Made by a program: the position numbers and the translations under genes. A stretch of 64,000 nt of DNA, taken from BD1-7 clade bacterium (GTDB lineage Bacteria > Pseudomonadota > Gammaproteobacteria > Pseudomonadales > DT-91). The notes beneath the pieces were generated by a model. That model had not been told where the DNA came from, did not search any database, and saw nothing but the letters and a program-made list of their open reading frames with translations. The stretch is from NCBI GenBank assembly GCA_902705865.1, contig CACSIO010000012.1:558001-622000 (forward strand), written 5' to 3'. This document shows, one piece after another, positions 28,161 through 37,844 of the stretch. Every line of letters begins with the position of its first letter. Positions within the stretch are counted from its first letter, which is position 1.

Positions 28161-29624
28161 TTACGAAGAGCAGCTGATTTCGAGCATTTTTCCCCATTCC
28201 GGTGGGGTAGTTGCTAACGCTTCGTGTTCGGGGTGTTCTTCGAACGGTGATTGAAGAACTTTTAACAGATCGTTGACCTGCTGATAGTCGCCTTTTTCTG
28301 CCTTCTCGATGGCTTCTTGGGCCAAATAGTTTCGTAGGATGTATTTGGGGTTGACGCTTTTCATCTGGCGTTGACGAAGCGCGTCTTCTGATTGTTCGTG
28401 CTTCAGGCGCTGTTTGTAAGCATCTAACCAACTTGCAAAGCACTGGCGGTCGATAAAGAAATCCACAAGATCACTGTCTTGATCCAGTTTCTCATCACAC
28501 AGCTTGCGGAAGAATCGGGTGTAGTCGCGCTGTTCTTGTGCGAGTTGCGTGAGTAAGTCGCTAAGCAGTTCACTGTCATCGTCTTTACGGGTGTTAAAGC
28601 CGAGGCGCTGATACATTAGGTCGCCAAATGATTCGAGCAAGGTCGGCTCGTACGACATCAGGCTTTCTTTTAGCGAATTCTCATCGATCACTCCTGATAA
28701 CGAATGTGCCAGTGCATTGAGATTCCACAACCCGATTTGTATTTGTCGGTTGTAGGCATAGCGGCCGGCATGATCCGAGTGATTGCAGATAAAGCCGGGG
28801 TTGAAGTCATCAAGAAACGCAAACGGGCCGTAATCGATTGTTAGCCCTAAAATCGACATGTTGTCGGTATTCATCACACCATGACAAAAACCATACACTT
28901 GCCACTGAGCGATCAGTCGTGCGGTGCGGTGAGTTACTTCGCGAAAAAACTCACTGTATCGTTCGGCTTCAGGTTTCGCGGCCAGTTCACTGAAATGCGT
29001 GTTAACGATGTAGTCGAGTAGTTCTTTGTGCTTATCGTGTTGACCGGTGTAAAAAAAGTATTCGAAATGACCGAAGCGAACGTGGCTAGGGGCCATGCGT
29101 ATGACGCTAGCTGCTTGCTCAACTGTCTCTCGGTAAACGGGAGTAGAGCCATGGCCGAGTGCCAGTGCGCGGGTTGTTGGTATTCCCAGCCCATGCATGG
29201 CTTCTGAGCACAGGTATTCGCGAATAGAAGAGCGAAGTACCGCGCGGCCGTCGCCCATTCGAGAATAGGGTGTTTTGCCTGAGCCTTTGAGTTGAAGTTC
29301 CCATGGCCCGTTGTCGCTGGCGATCTCCCCGACCATCAATGCTCGGCCATCACCTAGCTGAGGGTTGTAGCTACCAAATTGATGTCCGGAGTAAATCGTC
29401 GCAAGGCTTGCTGCATTATCTGGCAGCGTCTCACATGCCATGATTTGTCGGAACTCTTCAGACATCAAATCTGCGGTAGAGAGTCCAATAAGTTTACCGG
29501 CGTCCGGGTTAATGCTCGCCACGGTTGTATTCTCAATCAACTGTGGCTGAACCCGAGAGTAAAACTCGCTCGAGAGACTAGCAAAACTGTTGGTGAAGGT
29601 TTTGTCGGCAAAAATCGAAGGCAT
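28161..29624 (-). CDS. selO: Protein adenylyltransferase SelO (YdiU/UPF0061)
   Basis: 487 residues, close to the usual length. Family landmarks: YSGHQFGSYNPQLGDGRALMVGE near residue 80, LKGSGKTPYSRMGDGRAVLRSS, GIPTTRALAL, and the pseudokinase metal-binding part HGVMNTDNMSILGLTIDYGP with the catalytic-site Asn/Asp. SelO is a pseudokinase that transfers AMP to Ser, Thr or Tyr of target proteins, linked to oxidative-stress responses. Some members end in a selenocysteine near the C-terminus; here the end is CSS in ordinary codons, so no Sec insertion is needed. It is divergent from hemB (105 bases between starts). Confidence 0.95.
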   Translation of the reverse strand: MPSIFADKTFTNSFASLSSEFYSRVQPQLIENTTVASINPDAGKLIGLSTADLMSEEFRQIMACETLPDNAASLATIYSGHQFGSYNPQLGDGRALMVGEIASDNGPWELQLKGSGKTPYSRMGDGRAVLRSSIREYLCSEAMHGLGIPTTRALALGHGSTPVYRETVEQAASVIRMAPSHVRFGHFEYFFYTGQHDKHKELLDYIVNTHFSELAAKPEAERYSEFFREVTHRTARLIAQWQVYGFCHGVMNTDNMSILGLTIDYGPFAFLDDFNPGFICNHSDHAGRYAYNRQIQIGLWNLNALAHSLSGVIDENSLKESLMSYEPTLLESFGDLMYQRLGFNTRKDDDSELLSDLLTQLAQEQRDYTRFFRKLCDEKLDQDSDLVDFFIDRQCFASWLDAYKQRLKHEQSEDALRQRQMKSVNPKYILRNYLAQEAIEKAEKGDYQQVNDLLKVLQSPFEEHPEHEALATTPPEWGKMLEISCSS

Positions 29625-29735
29625 ATCGTCGGGCTCTGAACAACAACAAGGGATTGGGCAATCTGTTATTATACGGATTTACGCAGCATCAATCGAAATA
29701 GATGCCGCTTTTCATTCATTGAATCGAGTTTGATT

Positions 29736-30710
29736 ATGCCTGTTACTCCTGATTTTCGTTTTCGCCGCCTGCGCAAAAGCGCTGTTATGCGTGATCTTGT
29801 TCGAGAAAATCATCTCTCTGCTGATGATCTGATCTACCCGGTATTTGTTCAGGAGGGTATCTCTGAACCGGTTGAAGTATCGAGTATGCCCGGCGTTTTT
29901 CGTTATCCTGAGGCTCAGTTAGCACAGGTTGTCGGCGATGTATGGGCGAAGGGGGTGAAATCTATCATCTTATTCGGTGTGTCTGAGCATAAGGATGCTT
30001 GCGGGAGTGATACATGGTCTGCTGACGGCCTCATGGCGCGGATGATCAAAACCGCCAAGGCAGCAGAGCCTAATATGCTTGTTATCAGTGATAACTGCTT
30101 CTGTGAATATACGGATCATGGTCATTGCGGCGTTGTTGCCAACGACGATGTTGATAATGACCCGACGCTGGCCAATTTGCAAAAGCAGTGTCTTGTCGCT
30201 GCGCAAGCCGGCGTTGATATGATAGCGCCGTCCGGCATGATGGATGGAATGATCGCGGCGATTCGTGAAGTACTGGACGACAACGGCTATGGTCATGTGC
30301 CTGTGATGTCTTACTCAACCAAGTTTGCGTCAGCGTTCTATGGGCCGTTCAGAGATGCTGTTGATAGTAACTTCAAGGGTACGCGAGAAACCTATCAATT
30401 GGACCCGGCCAATGGTCGGCAAGCATTGGCAGAATCCATGCAAGACGAGCTTGAGGGTGCGGATATCCTGATGGTTAAGCCGGGCTTGGCTTATTTGGAT
30501 ATGCTGGCAGCGATTCGCGCGAATTCTGAACGACCACTCGCGGTTTACCATGTGAGCGGTGAATATGCGATGGTGAAGGCGGCGGCTAATGCGGGGGTTA
30601 TCGATGAGAAAGCCATTGTATTGGAGACGATGATGGCGTTTAAGCGGGCTGGTGCTGACCTGGTGATTACCTACTATGCATTGGATGTTGCAGGCTGGTT
30701 GGCAGAATAA
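29736..30710 (+). CDS. hemB: Porphobilinogen synthase (delta-aminolevulinate dehydratase)
   Basis: 324 residues from ATG 29736 (a TTG at 29730 is less likely). It condenses two 5-aminolevulinate molecules to porphobilinogen in tetrapyrrole synthesis. Seen: DDLIYPVFVQEG, the metal site DNCFCEYTDHGHCG with three Cys (zinc-type rather than Mg-only), and two Schiff-base lysine contexts, MSYSTKFASAFYGPFRDA and ILMVKPGLAYLDM. Length and motifs are normal. It is a single-gene unit followed by a strong terminator. Confidence 0.97.
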   Translation: MPVTPDFRFRRLRKSAVMRDLVRENHLSADDLIYPVFVQEGISEPVEVSSMPGVFRYPEAQLAQVVGDVWAKGVKSIILFGVSEHKDACGSDTWSADGLMARMIKTAKAAEPNMLVISDNCFCEYTDHGHCGVVANDDVDNDPTLANLQKQCLVAAQAGVDMIAPSGMMDGMIAAIREVLDDNGYGHVPVMSYSTKFASAFYGPFRDAVDSNFKGTRETYQLDPANGRQALAESMQDELEGADILMVKPGLAYLDMLAAIRANSERPLAVYHVSGEYAMVKAAANAGVIDEKAIVLETMMAFKRAGADLVITYYALDVAGWLAE

Positions 30711-30761
30711 ATCGTTGTCACGTAGCTGCGTGGTACTGAAGTGAGTGGTGCATAGAAGCGC

Positions 30762-30792
30762 AAAAAAAACGGCCTATCAGAGGCCGTTTTTT
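30762..30792 (+). terminator. Rho-independent terminator after hemB
   Basis: A run of eight A, CGGCCT, short loop, AGGCCG and six T. The A/T symmetry makes it able to act for the convergent patatin gene as well. Confidence 0.9.
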
Positions 30793-30859
30793 GCTTTTAA
30801 TCACGTTTTAATGATGGAGCAACGTGTGAGTGTGTCGCTCCATTGCGCGCTCTTGACGT

Positions 30860-32383
30860 TTAATCAGCGCTATTCTCGTTAGCTGCTGGATTCTTACGCG
30901 GTGCTGCACGCTTTTTAGCAGCTGGTTTCTTCGGTGTTTCGTTTTTTAGCAGCACTTTTTCTTCCTTTTCCATCTCAACAATGATGCTGTCGAGTGTGCG
31001 GCTGATCTTTGTGCAGTTTCTGATCCACTCAATTTTCGGCCAGGTTGCGCGTTCACCAGCACGGACGATATCGGCAATGTCGTTATCTTCCGGGTTGCTG
31101 AAGAGCTTCCAAGGTTTCAGTGTGCTGAAATTGGGGGTGATGTTGATATCAGCAGTATAGTCTTGAGATACCAGCGCATGCACTTGCGTCAGGAAGTAGC
31201 CCAGCGCCGGCGATTTCATGTTGCTTGTGGTTGCCTTCAGTACATTACTGATAATGTTTTTTGTTGTTTTGCTTGAGATCTCAGCGGCCAGTTGCATCAT
31301 GCCTTGTGTTTGGCCTTTGTCAGATACAAACGGCACAACGTGCGGGTTAACCTGACTCGCGATGAAGTGGTTAACGCCGTATATGCGAGACAAGCGCTTG
31401 CCGGGTAGGTCGTTAGAGAGCGTGCCGTCGACCCATTGACGTGACGGGTTGTATGGCTGAGGCTGGCCCTGATAGTTTTTGGCCACCAAGGTTACTGGCG
31501 GGAACAAACCCGGAACAGCTGTAGATGCCATCACGCCTTTCCGAACATAGACATTCGGCGCACTGATCGCATTCAGCATGCGTGATTCGTGATTCAGGCG
31601 AGCCGGTGTAATCGTGATATTGATCGCACGGTTAGTCTTTTTGAAGGCTTCTTCAAAAGTGATTTCCGGGATGAAGTTAGCCATGGATTCTTCTAGATGG
31701 TCTCCATCGAGAAGTGCTTCGCCTTTAAAGAGTTTCTTCCATCCCATGAACTTCATGGCTTCATGTTTGATGGATTCTAGTGTGAAGTATTGTTTCAGTT
31801 CTTCATCGCTTGACGTACCGATAATCGCGGCGACAACAGAGCCTGCACTTGAGCCGGAGATAACGGTAGGCAGAAGGCGTTGTTCCTGCAGCGTTTTTGC
31901 AACACCCACGTGGAACATACCGAAGTTGGCTCCGCCACTGAGCATCAGTGCGGATCGGCCAAAACAATGACTAGCACGACGGAAGAAGTCCAATTTGTCG
32001 GCAAAGCTGACGATGTTTTCGTCAATCTTGGAGACGTGAATCAGCGCTGCAACAACTTCATCAATGTATTCGACAATCAACTTTTTGGTGCCGAACTGGC
32101 TGTGTGTGTATAAAGCTGAGCGGCCCATGCCACCCAAGTTGCCATGAATACCTTCGTTGAGCGTGTAGTAAAGCTCAATGTCATCATTGCGTTTGCGCAG
32201 TTCTTTTAGCTTATTCAAGCGTGAGCGTATCAGGTGGTGGTCGTAAAACTCGGATGTTTGACGTTGTTTCCACTCTTCCAGGCCGGTCGCACGATCGAAT
32301 TCCAGCGCGATTTCGCGCCAGGCTTCATACGTTTCGGCGTGATCCAGATCATTTTGTAGCGCTTTTAGTCGCTTGGCATTCAT
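30860..32383 (-). CDS. Patatin-like phospholipase with DUF3336 domain
   Basis: 507 residues. An N-terminal DUF3336 domain (about 1-135: YEAWREIALEFD, YDHHLIRSRLNKL) precedes the patatin domain, as in yeast Tgl3/4/5-type triacylglycerol lipases. The patatin site is complete: oxyanion loop LSGGANFGMFHVG (from about 148), nucleophile GSSAG with Ser179, and the dyad Asp in VDG (Asp319). The last 30 residues are Lys/Pro/Ala-rich (KKPAAKKRAAPRK) and probably disordered, perhaps binding anionic membranes or nucleic acid. It likely hydrolyses acyl esters of stored or membrane lipid. It is convergent with hemB. Confidence 0.92.
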   Translation of the reverse strand: MNAKRLKALQNDLDHAETYEAWREIALEFDRATGLEEWKQRQTSEFYDHHLIRSRLNKLKELRKRNDDIELYYTLNEGIHGNLGGMGRSALYTHSQFGTKKLIVEYIDEVVAALIHVSKIDENIVSFADKLDFFRRASHCFGRSALMLSGGANFGMFHVGVAKTLQEQRLLPTVISGSSAGSVVAAIIGTSSDEELKQYFTLESIKHEAMKFMGWKKLFKGEALLDGDHLEESMANFIPEITFEEAFKKTNRAINITITPARLNHESRMLNAISAPNVYVRKGVMASTAVPGLFPPVTLVAKNYQGQPQPYNPSRQWVDGTLSNDLPGKRLSRIYGVNHFIASQVNPHVVPFVSDKGQTQGMMQLAAEISSKTTKNIISNVLKATTSNMKSPALGYFLTQVHALVSQDYTADINITPNFSTLKPWKLFSNPEDNDIADIVRAGERATWPKIEWIRNCTKISRTLDSIIVEMEKEEKVLLKNETPKKPAAKKRAAPRKNPAANENSAD

Positions 32384-32631
32384 GGTGTTTTGTTTCCCGA
32401 ATCGTGAAGCTGAAAGTATCGATTATCGCTTTTGCCATTTACACGTGCCATGTCAAACATCATGGAGCATATAAATATCTGCCAGCTCTGGGTTTATCGC
32501 AGAGTAATCTGCCTTTTTACTTCACTCTTAACTTATTTGGATTGCAAAAAACGTTTTTTATCCTTTAGCGCTGTCGGAGTTTGCCGATATATTGTCATTA
32601 TATGCGTCGATCGGCATTGGCTACTGGCAAT

Positions 32632-33432
32632 TTACCAATATGCCGCAAATATCATTAGCACTATAACCTCGCCAACTTGCTCGCTGGCGCCGAGGCAATC
32701 TCCATTGTAACCGCCAAGTTTTTGGCGAAACAGCAAGTTCAGCAACAGCGTTGATACCGTTAATATCGCTAGCATAGTGGCGACCAACGGTGTTGAAAAC
32801 AGTATCAACGCAATAACCAAAGCGGCGATTGTAACACGACTGGCGAAAATAGGCTGCGTTGCGATCGTGTTAGTCATTTTTGCTGTATAGGTGTCTTCGT
32901 TGGCTGTGCCGGTATTCGTGAGTGTTTCAGATTCAGTATTTACGCTTGAGCGTACATATTTGCTCAACTGCATTATCCATAAGGGGACAATACGCGCTAG
33001 TACATGCGTCGTAATCAGAGCGATAACGGTATGTTCTCCTAAGCCGGAGATCAGTTGAACTTTTAGTAGGGTTAATAGAATAAGCCCCATAACGCCGAAG
33101 GTGCCGACGCGTGAATCTTTCATGATCTGAAGGCGTTTTTCGGGTGTGTAGCCACCAAAAAGGCCATCACAACAATCAGCAAACCCATCTTCGTGGATCG
33201 CTCCGGTGACTGCACAAGTCACTGTGATTGAAACAATGGCGGCGATCGTGGCGTCAAAGTAAATATTGGTTAAACAAAACGCCAGCGCGCCTATACACCC
33301 TATGACGAGGCCGACCAGCGGCAAGTACGTCGCACTTTGGTCGAATAATTGTTGGTCCAACGTGTTTGCCCGAATGGGTAGCCGGGAAAATTGGATAAAT
33401 GCGGCAATTATTTTTTTAAGTTCTTTATGCAT
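32632..33432 (-). CDS. cobS: Adenosylcobinamide-GDP ribazoletransferase (cobalamin synthase)
   Basis: 266 residues with five to six membrane segments. Characteristic CobS motif TGAIHEDGFADCCDGLFGGYTPEKRLQIMKDSRVGTFG: the acidic residues bind Mg, and the SRVGTFG signature follows. It joins alpha-ribazole to adenosylcobinamide-GDP in the last steps of vitamin B12 assembly. It stands alone here; no cobU, cobT or cobC is adjacent, so it likely serves salvage or an unlinked pathway. I looked for a cobalamin riboswitch upstream on the minus strand and saw none. Confidence 0.93.
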   Translation of the reverse strand: MHKELKKIIAAFIQFSRLPIRANTLDQQLFDQSATYLPLVGLVIGCIGALAFCLTNIYFDATIAAIVSITVTCAVTGAIHEDGFADCCDGLFGGYTPEKRLQIMKDSRVGTFGVMGLILLTLLKVQLISGLGEHTVIALITTHVLARIVPLWIMQLSKYVRSSVNTESETLTNTGTANEDTYTAKMTNTIATQPIFASRVTIAALVIALILFSTPLVATMLAILTVSTLLLNLLFRQKLGGYNGDCLGASEQVGEVIVLMIFAAYW

Positions 33433-33767
33433 GCCGGAATTTTAGGGAGGTTTGTGCGCGGGTCAAGGCATTCGCCGCTTCTGCGGTAAGAAAAAACAAC
33501 GAGATTTTTTCAAAAGTCACACATACGGTTGATTTATGCGCCATCTCATTGAGTTATCGTGCTTTCGGTGAGACAATACCGCGCCGGAAATTTTGCAAAT
33601 AAGTTCCCTGGACGCTGGGCTATCGGGCATGAATAGTCGCTTTTGACGGTTAAGCTTGTATACCCTGGGATGATCTATTTGAGCCGAGCTGTGAGCAACC
33701 GGCTGCGAATAGCAATGATACATAATTTAGTTACACATTAGCCTGAAGCATTTATCTGGAGTAATTA
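33433..33767. other. Divergent intergenic region between cobS and cysC
   Basis: 335 bases. It must hold promoters for both genes. A CTGGAG ribosome site precedes cysC. A-rich and T-rich tracts lie near 33490-33520. No cobalamin riboswitch core, RNA gene or repeat was recognised. Confidence 0.4.
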
Positions 33768-34400
33768 ATGGCAGAGCAGAAAGCAACTAACGTGTTTTGG
33801 CATCACGGCGAAGTTACCCGTGACGACCGTACCGAATTACTAAGCCAGAAGGGCGCAACCCTGTGGTTTACCGGTTTGTCAGGTAGTGGCAAAAGCACCG
33901 TTGCCGTAGAACTTGAAAAGGCTCTGCTTGCGAAAGGCAAGTTGTCTTACCGTCTGGATGGCGACAATGTGCGCTTGGGTATCAACAAAAACCTGGGCTT
34001 CAGTGCTGAAGACCGCGCCGAGAACATTCGTCGTGTTGGCGAAGTATCCAAATTAATGGCCGATTCTGGTGTGCTTGTGTTGAATAGCTTCATCAGCCCT
34101 TACGTTGCCGACCGTGATATGGTTCGCAAGCTACATGAAGAGGCTGACCTGCCGTTTATTGAAGTGTTTGTTGATTGCAGCCTTAATGAAGCTGAGAAGC
34201 GTGATCCTAAAGGTTTGTACAAAAAGGCACGTGCAGGAGAGATTAAGAACTTTACCGGTATCGATGATCCGTATGAAGCGCCTGTCAATGCCGAAATACA
34301 CTTAAAAACCGATGAAATGACACTCGAACGTGAAGTGGAACTCATTCTTGAATCCCTCGAAGCTCGCGGCATTTTGGCACGCGAAGCTGTCGAAGCTTAA
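33768..34400 (+). CDS. cysC: Adenylylsulfate kinase (APS kinase)
   Basis: 210 residues. It phosphorylates adenylylsulfate to PAPS. The P-loop GLSGSGKST (residues 36-44), [19 protein letters not shown], and [17 protein letters not shown] are all diagnostic; [14 protein letters not shown] follows. A GGAG ribosome site lies 8 bases upstream of the ATG. It is directly followed (23 bases) by sat, so one transcript makes both enzymes from sulfate to PAPS. No PAPS reductase or cysQ is adjacent, so the product could feed sulfotransferases as well as assimilation. Confidence 0.97.
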   Translation: MAEQKATNVFWHHGEVTRDDRTELLSQKGATLWFTGLSGSGKSTVAVELEKALLAKGKLSYRLDGDNVRLGINKNLGFSAEDRAENIRRVGEVSKLMADSGVLVLNSFISPYVADRDMVRKLHEEADLPFIEVFVDCSLNEAEKRDPKGLYKKARAGEIKNFTGIDDPYEAPVNAEIHLKTDEMTLEREVELILESLEARGILAREAVEA

Positions 34401-34423
34401 TTTACTGACCGGAGATAAGATCA

Positions 34424-35629
34424 ATGATCAACCCGCATGGATCAGATCAATTGAACCCGTTGTTTGTTGAAGATGAAGCGCAACGCGCTGCACTCATCAA
34501 AGAAGCCGAAGGCCTGCCTCAGTTGTTGGTAAGCTCTGCAGCTGCTGCAAACTGCGTGATGCTGGGTGGCGGTTATTTTAACCCGCTGACTGGCTTTATG
34601 AACCTTGCTGATAGCCTCAAGGTTGCTAAAGAATTGCACACAGGTGCGGGCGTTTTCTTCCCGGTTCCTGTTGTAAACCTGGTAAAAGATGCCTCAGCAA
34701 TCGCCGGTGCAACCCGCATCGCTTTGCGTGACCCTAATGTTGAAGGCAATCCTGTTATTGCAATTCAAAATGTCGACGCGATTGAGGAAGTCAGCGATGA
34801 GCAGTTAAAAGCCATGGCTGAAGAAATCTTCGGAACGCTTGATGAAAGTCACCCGGGTGTTTCTACATTCCTGTCTCTGGGCAACCAGATGATCTCAGGT
34901 CCGGTGCAGGTTTTGAACTTCAGCTATTTCGAAAATGATTTTTCTGAAACTTTCCGCACAGCCGTCCAGATCCGTAAAGAAATCGCTGATCGCGGCTGGA
35001 ACAAAGTTGTAGCGTTCCAAACTCGTAACCCAATGCACCGTGCTCACGAAGAATTGTGCCGCATGGCGATGGATGATCTGAAAACCGACGGTATTCTGAT
35101 TCACATGTTGCTGGGTAAGCTGAAGAAGGGTGATATTCCTGCTGATGTACGTGATAACTCAATTCGTAAAATGGTTGATGCTTACTTCCCTGAAAACTCA
35201 GTAATGATCACCGGTTACGGCTTTGATATGCTGTATGCTGGCCCTCGTGAGGCAGTATTGCATGCGTTGTTCCGTCAAAACTGTGGTTGCACCCACTTTA
35301 TTGTTGGTCGTGACCATGCAGGTGTTGGCGATTACTACGGTGCATTCGATGCACAGACAATCTTTGATGAGCGTGTTCCTGAAGGTTCACTGGATATCGA
35401 GATTTACCGCGCTGACCATACGGCGTATTCGAAGAAGCTTGGCCGTGTCGTTATGATGAAAGACGCCCCGGATCACAGCAAGGATGATTTCATCCTGCTA
35501 TCAGGCACTAAAGTACGTGAGATGTTGGGTAATGGTATTGCGCCACCACCAGAATTTTCCCGTCCGGAAGTTGCTCAGGTGTTGATGGATTATTATCAAA
35601 GTCTGACAGAAGAAACCGCTGGCGCATAA
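34424..35629 (+). CDS. sat: Sulfate adenylyltransferase (ATP sulfurylase, homomeric Sat type)
   Basis: 401 residues. It makes APS from ATP and sulfate. Motifs: FQTRNPMHRAHEEL (QxRNPxHxxH, ATP-binding) near residue 200 and THFIVGRDHAGVG, both typical of the single-polypeptide Sat family and not of the CysDN heterodimer. A GGAG ribosome site precedes the ATG. It lies in one operon after cysC and ends at a strong terminator. Confidence 0.97.
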   Translation: MINPHGSDQLNPLFVEDEAQRAALIKEAEGLPQLLVSSAAAANCVMLGGGYFNPLTGFMNLADSLKVAKELHTGAGVFFPVPVVNLVKDASAIAGATRIALRDPNVEGNPVIAIQNVDAIEEVSDEQLKAMAEEIFGTLDESHPGVSTFLSLGNQMISGPVQVLNFSYFENDFSETFRTAVQIRKEIADRGWNKVVAFQTRNPMHRAHEELCRMAMDDLKTDGILIHMLLGKLKKGDIPADVRDNSIRKMVDAYFPENSVMITGYGFDMLYAGPREAVLHALFRQNCGCTHFIVGRDHAGVGDYYGAFDAQTIFDERVPEGSLDIEIYRADHTAYSKKLGRVVMMKDAPDHSKDDFILLSGTKVREMLGNGIAPPPEFSRPEVAQVLMDYYQSLTEETAGA

Positions 35630-35640
35630 TTCGCTGGTAT

Positions 35641-35667
35641 AAAAAGGGCCTTTACAGGCCCTTTTTT
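35641..35667 (+). terminator. Rho-independent terminator of the cysC-sat operon
   Basis: AAAAAGGGCCT, loop TTACA, GGCCC and six T, starting 12 bases after the sat stop. Confidence 0.92.
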
Positions 35668-35707
35668 GTGTCCGGAAGAGTGAGGTTTTATCTTTAACTG
35701 TTTCCGG

Positions 35708-36910
35708 ATGAATACAATCACTGCACGTTCAAAAAACAAAAAAGCGGTCATGGATTATCAGTTGCTAAACCAGCTGGCGCTCGCCTGTCATCAGGGGCCG
35801 GTTGATGAAGAAAACAGGTTGTGGCAGACGTTTCTGGAAACATCTAAAGACGCGTTTAATGCCCAGTACGTCACCTTGTTATTGCGTCCGCCATCCGACG
35901 GCGATAAGGGCGTTGTATTAAACGTTTTCGCTCCATATCTCGATACCTATCATTCTTATCGAGGCCATTACTACTCGCAAGATCCTTTGGTTGATTTGCC
36001 GCCCGGTAAAGCTCTGTGTCTCGATGAAGTTGTGAATATGGATGAATTTCGTCAAACCGATTACTACCAAAATTTTCTCTATCAAGTTGAAACAGAATAC
36101 ATACTCGGTGTTGATTTTGAGGATGTGAGTGGCTTTAGAGGCAGTCTAAGGCTAACACGCAGCCGTGATGACAGTAACTTCAACGGTGACGACAAGGCGC
36201 TGTTGGAAGCTGTGATACCACATCTTGTTTTATCGATCGAACACTATTCTCGGCGCGTTAATCTTGAAACGCATCTAGCCGCTTATCAGGCTGCGTTTGA
36301 CCAAATGGCATTGGGTTGCTTGGTGGTTAAGCCCGATATGCAAGTGCAATCAAAGAATCAGGCAGCGAGCCTGTTTTTGAATGAACGTCGAGGTTTAGCG
36401 ATTCAACCTGATGGCCGTTTGCAGGTCGGTACGAGGGCTGAGCACAAGGCGTTTTCCGCGCTGATTGCTTCCATGTTGGGCTCGTTGGAATCTTACGAAG
36501 CTGCTGATGAATCTCTTGAGGCCGCCGAGATTTATGAACAAAACTCAGTGAATGCATTTCGAATCCAGACCATAGATTCGTTAGTCGGTGTCGGTTTACT
36601 GTGTCGCGTTTTGCCGCCATCCTCAACGCCGGATGCAAGCCCGAGTGTGGTTATATTTATTTCTGATCCGGTTAGACCCAAGCTCAGTACCACTCGACTT
36701 CTTGAGCAACTATTTGGGCTCACGCACTCTGAGGCTCGGCTGTGTCTGCTTTTAGCTAACGGTGCGACGCTGGATGAGGCTGCTCAGACGCTGGAAGTTA
36801 CGCGTAATACAGCAAAAACCCATCTAAGTGCAGCTTTTGCGAAAACAGGAGTAGCACGTCAGCCAGCGTTGGTTCAGCTAATCCTCCGCAGTGTTGCCAG
36901 TATTGGGTAG
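35708..36910 (+). CDS. LuxR-type helix-turn-helix transcriptional regulator
   Basis: 400 residues. The last 65 form a LuxR/GerE-type DNA-binding domain (LFGLTHSEARLCLLLANG, then LDEAAQTLEVTRNTAKTHLSAAFAKTGV). The N-terminal 200 residues resemble a GAF/autoinducer-like sensor fold, without recognisable ligand residues; a PAS-like middle (AAFDQMALGCLVVKPDMQVQSKNQAAS) separates them. No receiver domain is seen, so it is not a classical response regulator. ATG 35708 is used; ATG at 35750 is possible. A methyltransferase gene starts 11 bases after its stop, so they are co-transcribed. Confidence 0.86.
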   Translation: MNTITARSKNKKAVMDYQLLNQLALACHQGPVDEENRLWQTFLETSKDAFNAQYVTLLLRPPSDGDKGVVLNVFAPYLDTYHSYRGHYYSQDPLVDLPPGKALCLDEVVNMDEFRQTDYYQNFLYQVETEYILGVDFEDVSGFRGSLRLTRSRDDSNFNGDDKALLEAVIPHLVLSIEHYSRRVNLETHLAAYQAAFDQMALGCLVVKPDMQVQSKNQAASLFLNERRGLAIQPDGRLQVGTRAEHKAFSALIASMLGSLESYEAADESLEAAEIYEQNSVNAFRIQTIDSLVGVGLLCRVLPPSSTPDASPSVVIFISDPVRPKLSTTRLLEQLFGLTHSEARLCLLLANGATLDEAAQTLEVTRNTAKTHLSAAFAKTGVARQPALVQLILRSVASIG

Positions 36911-36921
36911 TCATATAAGTT

Positions 36922-37599
36922 ATGAAAGTTATGCACGATCTGTTAGATGAGATGAATAGTGTTCTTGCTAGCATCCTTGATGATGCGAGTTTGGCGAAGG
37001 TAGCTCTTGATGACCAGCAGCGGCTTCGCCTCTGGTTAATAGACCCTGCCTACCAGATAGAAAACTTGCCGGCCGGTGCTGCACAGCGTGTGATGGACAA
37101 TCCGCTTTACTGGATGTTCTGCTGGGCCAGTGGGCGCGTAATGGCTCAACAGATTCTCGACAACCCTGATCTTGTAAAAAACAGAGTTGTTATGGATGTC
37201 GGCTCGGGTTCCGGCGTTGTTGCCATTGCTGCTGCGTTATCCGGTGCTGAGCGTGTGATTGCGAGTGACATTGACCCCATGTCTCAAAATGCGATTCGTC
37301 TAAACAGAGATCTAAATGCTGTGGATCAAAAGCGCTTCGATGTTATCGGTGATTACCGCGACTACTCCGGGCAGGTGGATCTGATAACGGTTGCGGATGT
37401 GCTTTATGATAGGGACAATCTGCCACTATTGGATGCCTTGCTTGATCATGCAGCTGACATGATGCTGGCAGATTCTAGGGTGAAAAACTTTACACATCCA
37501 CGTCTTGTTAAAACGGCGAAATTTCCGGGTGAAACGTTTCCTGCTCTCGGTGGATTTGACGAATTCAGTGAAGTTAATTTTTATCGAAAATCTTGCTAA
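36922..37599 (+). CDS. Class I SAM-dependent methyltransferase (ETFB-lysine/PrmA-like)
   Basis: 225 residues. SAM-binding motif I VVMDVGSGSGVVAIAAALSG and acidic loop VIASDIDPMSQNAIRLN are clear; the acceptor-side motif is TVADVLYDRDNLPLL. This pattern is that of the Nnt1/METTL20-like branch, which includes lysine methyltransferases of electron-transfer flavoprotein and ribosomal protein L11. The target is not evident. It is co-transcribed with the LuxR-type regulator. Confidence 0.85.
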   Translation: MKVMHDLLDEMNSVLASILDDASLAKVALDDQQRLRLWLIDPAYQIENLPAGAAQRVMDNPLYWMFCWASGRVMAQQILDNPDLVKNRVVMDVGSGSGVVAIAAALSGAERVIASDIDPMSQNAIRLNRDLNAVDQKRFDVIGDYRDYSGQVDLITVADVLYDRDNLPLLDALLDHAADMMLADSRVKNFTHPRLVKTAKFPGETFPALGGFDEFSEVNFYRKSC

Positions 37600-37628
37600 A
37601 TTGATGCTCAACTAAAGCAGTTTCTCAT

Positions 37629-37844
37629 CTAACGCTCGCGCAAAAGCGGACGTACCACGCTCTCTAGGCCATTGAGCTTTACCTCATACATCAGTGCAAG
37701 TTGCTGGCCGAGTTTCCCATTCGGATAGCCATTTGCGTGAAACCACACAAGATATGGTTCCGGTAGTTCGAACAGTCGCCGACCTTTGTATTTTCCAAAC
37801 GGCATAATCTGATTGACGGCGTCGACCAGTGCTTCTTCGTTCAT
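37629..37844 (-). CDS. DUF3820 family small protein
   Basis: 71 residues, full length for the family. It starts MNEEALVDAVNQ and shows the DUF3820 core MPFGKYKGRRLFELPEPYLVWF followed by GKLGQQLALMYEVK. The pattern resembles a small nucleic-acid-associated module seen in exonuclease-like proteins; function is not established. It is convergent with the methyltransferase (29 bases). Confidence 0.87.
   Translation of the reverse strand: MNEEALVDAVNQIMPFGKYKGRRLFELPEPYLVWFHANGYPNGKLGQQLALMYEVKLNGLESVVRPLLRER

Noticed and set aside
33433..33767. Cobalamin riboswitch upstream of cobS
   Set aside because: No B12-box-like core was found on the minus strand upstream of the gene.
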